Assembly: GCF_033343995.1 (NCBI RefSeq)
Contig: NZ_CP137573.1
Span: 6,977,001 to 7,041,000, forward strand
Direction: 5' to 3'
From: Streptomyces sp. HUAS YS2
GTDB taxonomy: Bacteria > Actinomycetota > Actinomycetes > Streptomycetales > Streptomycetaceae
DNA: 64,000 nucleotides
Part shown: piece after piece, positions 62,001-64,000 of the stretch
Layout of the letters: each line of letters starts with the position of its first letter
Position numbering within the stretch: the first letter of the stretch is position 1
Program-made: the position numbers and the translations under genes
Notes under the pieces: model-generated
Database searches by the model: none
The model's input: only the letters and a program-made list of their open reading frames with translations
What the model was told of the DNA's origin: nothing

Positions 62001-64000
62001 GTGTACGGGCCGACCGAGACCACCATCGCCACGACCGGCGGAGAGGTCACCGCCGACGGCATCCCGCCGATCGGCACCCCGTTCCTCAACGAGCGGGTCC
62101 ACATCCTCGACCCGTCGCTCAACCCCGCTCCGGTCGGCGTCGCCGGCGAACTGTTCATCGCCGGCGCCGGCGTCACCCGCGGCTACGGCGGCCGCGGCGC
62201 GCTGAGCGCCGAGCGCTTCGTCGCCGACCCGTTCGCCGCGGACGGCTCGCGCATGTACCGCTCGGGCGACCGGGCGCGCCGGCTCGCGGACGGGCGTCTG
62301 GAGTTCGTGGGCCGCGCGGACAACCAGGTGAAGGTACGCGGTTTCCGCATCGAGCCCGGCGAGATCGAGGTCGTGCTCGCCGCCCACCCAGGCGTCAGGA
62401 CGGCCGTCGTGACGGCCTACGGCAGCGGTACGGAACGCAAACTCGTCGCCTACCTCGTGCCCGCGGACATGGCCGAGGGCATCCCGCCCGTCGCCGAGCT
62501 GCGCGCGTTCGTCGGCGAACGCCTGCCCACGTTCATGGTGCCGGCGCTCTTCACCGAGATGGCCGGAATGCCGCTGACGAGGAGCGGGAAGATCGACCGC
62601 GGCGCCCTGCCCGCCCCCGACGGGGCGAGCGCCGCAGCGGCGGACACGTATGTCGCGCCCCGCACCGAGGTGGAGCGGATCCTCGCCGAGGCATGGGCCG
62701 AGGTCCTCGGCCTCGAGCGGGTCGGGATCGAGGACAACTTCTTCGACCTCGGCGGCGACTCCATCATCAGCATCCGCGTCGTCGCCCGCGCTCGTGACTT
62801 CGGCGTGCACGTGACGGCGGCGCAGCTCTTCGACCACCAGACGGTGGCCGGCCTCGCCACGGTGGCAGCGGGCGAGAGCACCGCGCTCGCCGAACAGGGC
62901 GTCGTGGTGGGCGACTTCCCGCTCTCGCCGATCCAGCGGTGGTTCCTCGGCCGTGCCCTGCCGCAGGCGGCACACTTCAACCAGTCCACGGTCCTGGAGG
63001 CCGACGGCCAGCTCGACCCCGAGCTGCTGCGGGTCGCCGTGCGGGCGCTCGTCGAGCAGCACGACGTGCTGCGCTCCCGGTTCGTGCGGGAGGACGGCGA
63101 GTGGGCCGGGCGCCTGGTGGCCGCCGAGACGGCCGACCCGGTGTCGGTGATCGACGTCTCCCACGTGGACGCCGTCGACGAGGCCGCGTACCTGGAGGCC
63201 CGTGCCACAGAGGTGCAGGCCGGCCTCGACCTGGCAGAAGGGCCGCTGTTCAGGGTCGCCGTCTTCGAACGCGGCGACCGGGGCCCGCTCGTCCTCGTGG
63301 TGGCGCATCACCTGGTGGTCGACGCGGTCTCCTGGCCGGTGCTGATGGAGGACCTGATCTCGGCGTACGCGCAGGCCGAAGGGGGCTCCGCGACAGTGGA
63401 GCTGCCGGCGAAGACGACGTCGTACATGCGGTGGACCCAGCGGCTCGCCGAACTGGCGGACTCGCCCGAGCTGGCCGCGGAGGCTCCGTACTGGCGCGCC
63501 GCCGAAGCCGCGGCCGCGCCGCTGCCGCGCGACCACGCGGGGAACAACAGCGTGACCTCGGCCGCGGAGGTCGTGGCCACCCTCGACGCGGACCTGACCG
63601 AACGCCTCCTGCGCGAGGTGCCGAGCGCCTTCCGGACCCGGATCAACGACGTGCTCCTCGCCGCGCTCGGCACGACCCTCACCTCCTGGGCCGGAGCCCC
63701 GTCGGTCGTCGTCGACCTGGAAGGCCACGGCCGCGAGGACGTCGGCGCGGACATCGACGTGTCCCGCACGGTCGGCTGGTTCACCAGCGTCCACCCGGTC
63801 GTCCTCACCGGCGCGGCCGACGGAGACCTCGGCGCGCTGCTGCGCCGTACGAAGGAGTACCTGCGCGGCGTCCCGCGGAAGGGCCTGGGCTACGGCCTGC
63901 TGCGCCACCTCACCGACTGGACCCCGGCGGGGCAGGCCGAGGTCACCTTCAACTACCTGAGCCAGAACTCCGCGCGCACCGGCGACCGCGCGCCCGCGCC
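44091..64000 (+). CDS. Nonribosomal peptide synthetase, 3' end outside window (C-A-T, C-A-T-E, C-A-T-E, C-A-T, C-A-T-E')
   Basis: The frame is open from ATG 44091 (AGGGGA just upstream) to the right edge, giving at least 6636 residues. After a short basic start ([18 protein letters not shown]) come C 31-477, A 489-994, T 1006-1081; C 1101-1544, A 1559-2045, T 2059-2131, E 2144-2607; C(DCL) 2621-3054, A 3074-3562, T 3581-3649, E 3664-4127; C(DCL) 4149-4587, A 4609-5104, T 5117-5191; C 5211-5664, A 5684-6174, T 6186-6261, E 6274 to the edge. Predicted units are Asp, D-Tyr-like, D-X, Phe, D-Leu-like. The first C domain looks LCL-type rather than a lipid-starter type, so the protein probably receives a chain or acyl group made elsewhere. 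It lies beyond a gene ending in a thioesterase and after a 296-base gap, so it is likely a separate transcription unit. It may act earlier in the same pathway. Confidence 0.95.
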   Translation, partial: MLSDAKRELLKRRLKGEQVSRRAWEPRPDGPLPLSFAQQRLWFLSQLDPSSTEYNLSMRVRWDGAPDVAALGAALGGVVARHEVLRTRLVTGADGVPHQVIDEPAPFPLPVVDVSGSTDPARALQELAAADAQVPFDLSAGPLIRATLLRAAHDEYVLVVALHHVVFDEWSDAVFHRELLALYEAFRAGEADPLPPLDVQYADYAVWQRQWLRGDVLDRQLSYWRDRLAGAPELDLPLDRPRPPVRSSAGATMGIDIPDDVAEGLRALSRECGVSMFMTLLSAYAVLLGRYAGSDDVVVGTPVANRNRAETEGLIGFFVNTLVMRTDLSGDPSFREVLGRVRETALGAYAHQDVPFEQVVEALVSERDRSRTPLFQALFNYDFVEGGAGDGGRGEGGAFESGSGGDEVDAKFDLRLVLSDGGSGLGAEFEYSTTLFDAETVERLGGHLVTLLTAVAADADQRVGGLPVLSAGEHELLVQGWNAPAVELPAVGGVHELIAERAVVAADAVAVVAGGEVLTYGGLMGRANRLARYLRSVGVGAESVVALCLPRGVDMVVAILAVWQAGGAYLPLDPEYPVDRLGFMLRDSRATVLVGTEELVDELPVGRLRTVVVDDPMVRAVVAGLSSDAPGVVTKPEQLAYVVYTSGSTGRPKGVQVTHGGLVNYVVSVGERAGWGGAGGRFGLLQPVVTDLGNTVVFGCLVSGGVLHVVGADAAVDGRAVAGFVREWGVEFVKVVPSHLAALVAGCGGEAGSLLPRRGLVLGGEGASASWLRELVAAAGDCAVVNHYGPTETTVGVVAGGLVEGAGGLADGVVGLGRPLGNTRVYVLDGFLNPVPVGVVGELFVAGPQVARGYVGRAGLTGERFVADPFAVDGGRMYRTGDRVRWLADGRLEFVGRADGQIKVRGYRIEPGEVESALVGHAQVASAVVTAHGVGAERRLVAYLVPGDPEIGIPSVGELRGFLGDRLPEYMVPSVFVELSELPLTANGKLNHAALPAPDSVLQDQTGFVAPRTEVEQILAEVWAQVLGTDGIGAEDNFFELGGHSLLATQVISRVREVFGVEVPLSALFDEPTVRRFAAVIEGAGTAVVAPPVVAVDRDQALPLSFGQQRLWFLDQLEPGSSEYNLATSLRWEDDVDVPALSAALTAVVARHEVLRTRLVADAEGVARQVIDEAAPVDLRVVEVPAGADPVVAVRAVVAADARVPFDLACGPLLRATLVRVAAQEHVLALSMHHVVSDEWSGRILRRELMALYEAFRAGEPDPLPPLEVQYADFAVWQREWLSGDVLDAQLAYWRDRLGGLPTLELPTDRPRPAIRSTNGGFVGFRVSAQTAQRLRAVSREGGATMSMTLLAAFNVLLGRYAGTDDVVVGTPIANRNRAETEGLIGFFVNTLVMRTDLSGDPTFAELLARVRETALGAYAHQDVPFEQLVDELAVERDRSRSPLFQVLFDYDNGQSAEAGAGAHDAGEEGTEADALPVRFDLVLTLGASGDELSGEFQYSSELFDASTIERMAGALVTLLDAVAENAGRPVDDLPVLTEADRVQLLHARNDTAESLPAVAGVHELIAARAAERPDAVAVVCGDASLEYGDLLTRANRLAHYLRDAGVGAESVVALCLPRGIDMVVAALAVWQAGAAYLPLDPEYPVERLEFMLVDSGAKVLVGAGSAAEGLSAETVIGLDAPTVVDALAELPASAPEVTTAPDHLAYVIYTSGSTGRPKGVQVPHAGVVNLAMAQARSFGVEAGDGVLQFAPFGFDAAVSEVAVTLAAGGRLVVATAEERGEPRALAALVREKDVRVATLPPSLLAVLEPADLAGLRTLVTAGERLEEATAAAWRGEYRLLNAYGPTEATVCASIAVLDPEGTGAPSIGTPMANTRVYVLDDQLRPVPVGVAGELYIAGIGVARGYRERPALSAERFLADPFAGDGTRMYRSGDRVRSLPGGELEFLGRADDQVKVRGFRIEPGEIVSALAAHQAVRTAAVIAFGAGNEQRLVAYVVPESQAEGIPAVSDLRDHVRKSLPAFMVPSAFVELAALPLTANGKLDRAALPDPDGAWSGAAGEFVAPRSEVERVLAEVWAQVLGVERVGVEDNFFELGGDSIVSIRVVARARELGVHVTVAQLFDHQTVAGLASVASGESAVVAEQGLVVGEFSLTPIQRWFLGRELPQAGHFNQSTVLGVDGRVDVGVLRAAVGALVEQHDALRSRFVCRDGVWVGHVVGVETSDLVTVVDATEVSADEEAEFLEARATEIQAGLDLTEGPLLRVALFERRDGSQMLLVVVHHLVVDAVSWPVLLEDLASAYAQVERGVATVELAAKTSSFVAWAGRLEELSASPEVVAETEFWRSVEAAAVPLPRAFEGGNPVSGARRVSVALDAGLTERLLREVPAAFRTQINDVLLSVLGAVFTEWTGTGSVVVDVEGHGREDVGVDIDVSRTVGWFTSVYPVALTGLVDGDLGALLRRTKEYLRGVPRKGLGYGLLRHLTDWAPQGHAEVGFNYLGQSGRRPDTAGATTQDVSGVRFTPSGDPLGAAQSTEGERAHLIEVNSQVADGRLEMVWTYGAEVHDEATIAGLAERYVQVLGDLIEFCCRPETGGYTPSDFPLAPLDQAALDRIAAGVVTEIESIYPLSALQKGMLFHGQLSEDSGMYWVQNGLLLEGELDLDALKRAWELVFSRHEVLRSSVVWEGVTEPLAVVSRSVPLPLRVVDFAHLDEERRQEAYEEFLAEDWARGADFGAPTLVRLALVRLAEGRHQLVWSYHHLLLDGWSVPIVLGEVLEAYHAFRVGGRPEFGVRASFREFAAWVAGQDEGAAREYWSGRLAGFGEVTSLGVERVTGEEGSEELHLRLPAVVAGEGLAGFARRHRLTLNTVVQGAWALVLALYAGSDDVVFGVTSSGRGGQIDGMDEMVGLLLNTTPVRVRVERERPVAEWLAGLQDEQVRARRFEHTPLVTIADCSELPAGQALFNTLFVFENYPDQALVEGRELSSESGLETDLNHVRQQASYPLSVTAGAGRQLKIKMSYEKSQYDAATVERLAGHLITVLEAVAEEGDCRVGELPLLAAGERELVVEGWNASSVELPSVGGVHELIAERAAVAPDAVAVVAGGESVTYGGLMARANRLAHHLRGMGVGAESVVGLCLPRGVDMVVAMVAVWQAGGAYLPLDPEYPADRLEFMLADAGVKVLVGERALAEGLSVEQGVWLDEPVVWEALASLPSEAPETALSADQLAYVIYTSGSTGRPKGVQVAHGSVVGMVSALAPVLDAGPSQRMLQFASFSFDAAVLDVAVTLASGGVLVVATSEERAEASLLTSMLRAEGVGAASVVPSLLGVLDPEAVSGVGTLLLGAERLTEPVARAWSAGRRLVNTYGPTESTVMVTTGTVDPDQLTGAPAIGAPVPNARLYVLDERLNPVPVGVAGEVFIAGPQVARGYRGRPGMTSERFVADPFAADGTRMYRSGDRARWLPDGQLDFVGRADGQVKVRGFRIEPGEIEAVLTGHPHIRTSVVAAFGDVEDRRLVAYLVPADQAAGIPSVAEIRAFASSRLPAFMIPSGFVELAALPLSPNGKLDRSALPDPDSSWTGSAGEFVAPRSEVERVLAEVWAQVLGLERVGVEDNFFELGGDSIISIRVAAKCRELGVHVTVAQLFSHQTVAALASVATSESLADAEQGLVVGEFPLTPIQRSFLDRDMPRPSHFNQSVVLEATGPIDADVLRSAMGALVEQHDVLRARFVRDEGRWTGRILAAEPADLVTTIDASGLAGDADADSDADADAEWRFLDARATEVQAGLDLTDGPLLRAALFDRGARGQLLLLVVHHLVVDTVSWPVLLEDLGAAYQQVEQGAGTVELPAKTTSFKAWSRRLAELSVSPELALEAPHWREAEAAVVPLPRDSDGPNRNAAVRNLRQSLDAELTERLLREVPAAYRTQINDVLLSVLGAVFTEWTGTGSVVVDVEGHGREDVGADVDVSRTVGWFTSVYPVVLTGAADGDLGGLLRRTKEYLRGVPRKGLGYGLLRHLTDWTTDGRAEVGFNYLGQSGRRPEDTSEGVHSGGVRFRPTGRSLGESQSEDGSRAYLIEVNSQVADGRLEMVWTYGAEVHDEATIAGLAERYVEVLGDLIEFCCRPETGGHTPSDFPLARIEQSVLDRVAQSLPTEIEDIYPLTALQQGMLFHTRLSDDPGMYWAQNGLLLEGELDLDALRRAWELVFSRHEVLRTAVVSEGVAQPLAVVSRSVPLPLEVLDLSGLDEEDRRHAISAHLEADWARGADFTAPTLVRITVIRLADERHQLLWSYHHLLLDGWSIPIVLGEVLEAYRACRAGEERPVLAARAPFRDFVSWVAGQDLDEARGYWRDYLAGVAEPVTLGVEHATGQQGRDERQVPLPAQVAESGLADFARRHRLTLNTVVQGAWSLVLGLYAGSDDVVFGTTSSGRGGQIDGMDSMVGLLINTTPVRARIDRNRPVVDWLAGLQDQQVRARKYEQTPLTTITECSALAPGQALFNTLYAFENYPDQARVEGGEGGQYAEGDGLRAGANYGRDQSNYPLGVIASSARELVVRLSYDRAHFDDATMERMAGHLATVLTAMATDSGQRLGELPVLTAAEQDRLVREWNDTAGAVPAVAGVHELVAERTAADPDATALVAGEHSLSYAELTARAGRLARHLRDAGVGAESVVAVCLERGLDMAVTVLAVWQAGAAYLPLDPQYPSERLEFMLADSGATVLVGHRSAGSDLAATGGLDTVVWLDDEATRTALAALPAAPPAVTVLPDQLAYVIYTSGSTGRPKGVHLSHRGLVNLVTAQQAALGTGRDDIVLGFAPFSFDASVWELVMALAVGATLVVAEAPDRADPARLAALVARSGVSVATVPPSLLDVLTPGDLDGVTTLVTAGERLDAGLAAAWRQRHRLFNAYGPTETTVCASIAEVDDPAVQGAPPIGAPILNATVYVLDPSLRCVPVGVAGELFVGGPQLARGYGGRRALTAERFVADPFAADGSRLYRTGDRVRWSADGQLEFLGRADDQLKVRGYRIEPLEIEAALTAHPAVRTAVVVAFGEGTDRRLVAHLVPADQTDGLPPVAELRAFAGSRLPEFMIPSVFVEVAELPLTPNGKTDRAALPEPEGFRSGSGGRYVAPATATEELLAEVWARVLGVERVGVLDGFFELGGHSLLAGQVVSRIREMFSVELPLAALFDRPTVRGLAAFVDGSARDAAPPVTVVARDAALPLSFAQQRLWFLDQLEPGSVDYNMSTRLRFAGDLDPAALGAALDALVARHEVLRTRLVAGADGVARQVVDPAAGVPLPVVDVSAGADPQDAADRLIGADGLAPFDLANGPLVRAMLLRLAPDDHVLSLAMHHVVFDEWSDRIVRRELSALYEAFRAGEPDPLPPLAVQYADVAAWQRQWLTGEVLDEQLDYWRAQLDRAPVLELPTDLARPQVRSTAGAVTRFSVAPDTAEALRALSRESGTTMFMTLLAAFSVLLGRYGDTDDVAIGTPVANRSLAETEDLVGFFVNTLVMRTDLSGNPSFADLLGRVREMALGAYRHQDLPFDRLVDALVAERDRSRNPLTDVMFSYVPGEPGDGGAPADVLDGPGGLDDRDASDLSAVTATGPEPVPVKFDLVLTLADDDGALSGELQFSTALFEAATVERMAAHLITLLEALAADAGQHVGEVTLLPESERRLLVDEWNDTAVALPLAGGLHELIAAQAAATPDVVAVLAGEQSLTYGALMARANRLAHRLRHAGVGPESVVALCLDRSADMAVASLAVWQAGAAYLPLDPAYPLDRRRFMMSDTGASLLVAHEAVAADLVADDTVDTVLLLDDPATLAELDAFPATSPQVRVLPDQLAYIIYTSGSTGRPKGVHVPHRGVTTLAEGMRSLLHAGPGDHVLGFASFSFDASVWEVVMALPTGATLVVAERQDRTPPERLTSMMRRTAVRLAFMTPTLLGVLSPDDLPDLATVLVGGERVEPALTAQWRRRLRLLNVYGPTETTIATTGGEVTADGIPPIGTPFLNERVHILDPSLNPAPVGVAGELFIAGAGVTRGYGGRGALSAERFVADPFAADGSRMYRSGDRARRLADGRLEFVGRADNQVKVRGFRIEPGEIEVVLAAHPGVRTAVVTAYGSGTERKLVAYLVPADMAEGIPPVAELRAFVGERLPTFMVPALFTEMAGMPLTRSGKIDRGALPAPDGASAAAADTYVAPRTEVERILAEAWAEVLGLERVGIEDNFFDLGGDSIISIRVVARARDFGVHVTAAQLFDHQTVAGLATVAAGESTALAEQGVVVGDFPLSPIQRWFLGRALPQAAHFNQSTVLEADGQLDPELLRVAVRALVEQHDVLRSRFVREDGEWAGRLVAAETADPVSVIDVSHVDAVDEAAYLEARATEVQAGLDLAEGPLFRVAVFERGDRGPLVLVVAHHLVVDAVSWPVLMEDLISAYAQAEGGSATVELPAKTTSYMRWTQRLAELADSPELAAEAPYWRAAEAAAAPLPRDHAGNNSVTSAAEVVATLDADLTERLLREVPSAFRTRINDVLLAALGTTLTSWAGAPSVVVDLEGHGREDVGADIDVSRTVGWFTSVHPVVLTGAADGDLGALLRRTKEYLRGVPRKGLGYGLLRHLTDWTPAGQAEVTFNYLSQNSARTGDRAPA
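44181..47340 (+). other. NRPS module C-A(Asp)-T
   Basis: C domain with HHVVFDEW (His codons 44577-44582). The A domain has the Asp code DLTKVGHVGK; its DNA matches 1962-3486 almost base for base. T is LGGHS, Ser 47223-47225. No E domain follows. As the first module of its protein it lacks a TubC-type docking domain. Confidence 0.85.
45553..47077 (+). repeat. Repeat R1, copy b (Asp A domain)
   Basis: Partner of 1962-3486. Flanking C-domain sequence on both sides is also similar but less strictly conserved, so a block from the C domain to the next C domain (about 580-4407 and 44184-48001) appears to share ancestry. Confidence 0.85.
47502..48001 (+). repeat. Repeat R6, copy b (C domain)
   Basis: Partner of 3908-4407. 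Sequence on either side diverges abruptly, which points to conversion of an internal tract. Confidence 0.8.
50260..51590 (+). repeat. Repeat R4, copy b (T-E)
   Basis: Partner of 24561-25891. The patch at 50879-50954 differs strongly although its length is unchanged. Confidence 0.8.
51950..56480 (+). other. NRPS module C(DCL)-A(X, code DALSLGTVMK)-T-E
   Basis: DCL-type C ([23 protein letters not shown] near 52354-52378). The A domain has the recurring unassigned code. T is LGGDS (Ser 54942-54944). The E domain has [10 protein letters not shown] (His codons 55518-55523) and carries an acidic insert [12 protein letters not shown] near 55350-55395. This E domain is not one of the homogenised copies over most of its length. 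Confidence 0.8.
52299..53004 (+). repeat. Repeat R5, copy b (middle of DCL C domain)
   Basis: Partner of 26609-27314. Sequence before 52299 and after 53004 diverges at once. Confidence 0.8.
56331..56890 (+). repeat. Repeat R7, copy b
   Basis: Partner of 26054-26613. Downstream of 56890 the C domain continues with unrelated codon choices. Confidence 0.75.
56535..59670 (+). other. NRPS module C(DCL)-A(Phe)-T
   Basis: DCL-type C ([23 protein letters not shown] with His codons 56943-56948). The A domain has the canonical FDASVWE motif and pocket D235 A236 W239 T278 V299 A301 A322 V330 C331 K517. DAWTVAAVCK is a standard Phe-type code. T is LGGHS, Ser 59553-59555. No E domain. Confidence 0.85.
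59720..64000 (+). other. NRPS module C-A(Leu-like)-T-E, E domain cut by window end
   Basis: LCL-type C with HHVVFDEW near 60115. A domain pocket D235 A236 W239 F278 L299 G301 V322 I330 A331 K517, closest to the Leu code DAWFLGNVVK. Leucine or another branched hydrophobic residue is likely. T is LGGDS (Ser 62760-62762). The E domain is present through [10 protein letters not shown] (His codons 63306-63311), EGHGRE, VGWFTS and TFNYLS, and its last third lies off the edge. Confidence 0.8.

Overview
The window comes from a high-GC actinomycete, most likely Streptomyces or a close relative. The evidence is strong G/C bias at third codon positions, very rare TTA codons, and NRPS domains of actinomycete style. 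Almost all 64 kb is one nonribosomal peptide synthetase (NRPS) locus, entirely on the + strand. There are four synthetase genes, one small methyltransferase gene and a single real intergenic gap of 296 bp.

Layout. (1) Bases 2-11680: the 3' part of an NRPS gene that enters from the left edge, A(partial)-T, C-A(Asp)-T, C-A(X)-T, C-A(Orn/Arg-like)-T-E. (2) Bases 11680-18227: a two-module NRPS, C-A(Orn/Arg-like)-T, C-A(X)-T. As read it is split by a one-base loss in a G run at 13430-13434. (3) Bases 18227-42988: an 8253-residue, seven-module NRPS that begins with a TubC-type docking domain and ends in a thioesterase: C-A(Tyr-like)-T, C-A(X)-T-E, C-A(X)-T, C-A(Lys-like)-T, C-A(X)-T, C-A(Gly)-T, C-A(aromatic-like)-T-TE. 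(4) Bases 42985-43794: an FkbM-family methyltransferase. (5) Bases 44091-64000 and beyond: a further NRPS, C-A(Asp)-T, C-A(Tyr-like)-T-E, C-A(X)-T-E, C-A(Phe)-T, C-A(Leu-like)-T-E... 'X' marks a pocket code, DALSLGTVMK, that occurs six times and that I cannot assign.

How the genes work together. Genes 1-4 overlap by 1-4 bases and form one apparent operon. Every module ending in E is followed by a D-accepting (DCL-type) condensation domain, and every module without E by an LCL-type one. This includes the gene 1/gene 2 and gene 2/gene 3 hand-offs, so genes 1, 2 and 3 read as one ordered assembly line released by the thioesterase at 42.9 kb. Gene 5 lies beyond the thioesterase and has its own upstream gap. 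Either it acts earlier in the same line (non-collinear order) or it belongs to a second product. The window holds 17 complete or nearly complete modules plus one partial, implying a long cationic/aromatic peptide with several D-residues.

The most striking feature is a network of 0.5-1.8 kb nearly identical segments shared between modules and genes. Their sharp boundaries show extensive domain duplication and gene conversion, with breakpoints inside PCP and condensation domains. These repeats are also a hazard for assembly, and the single frameshift sits in one of them.
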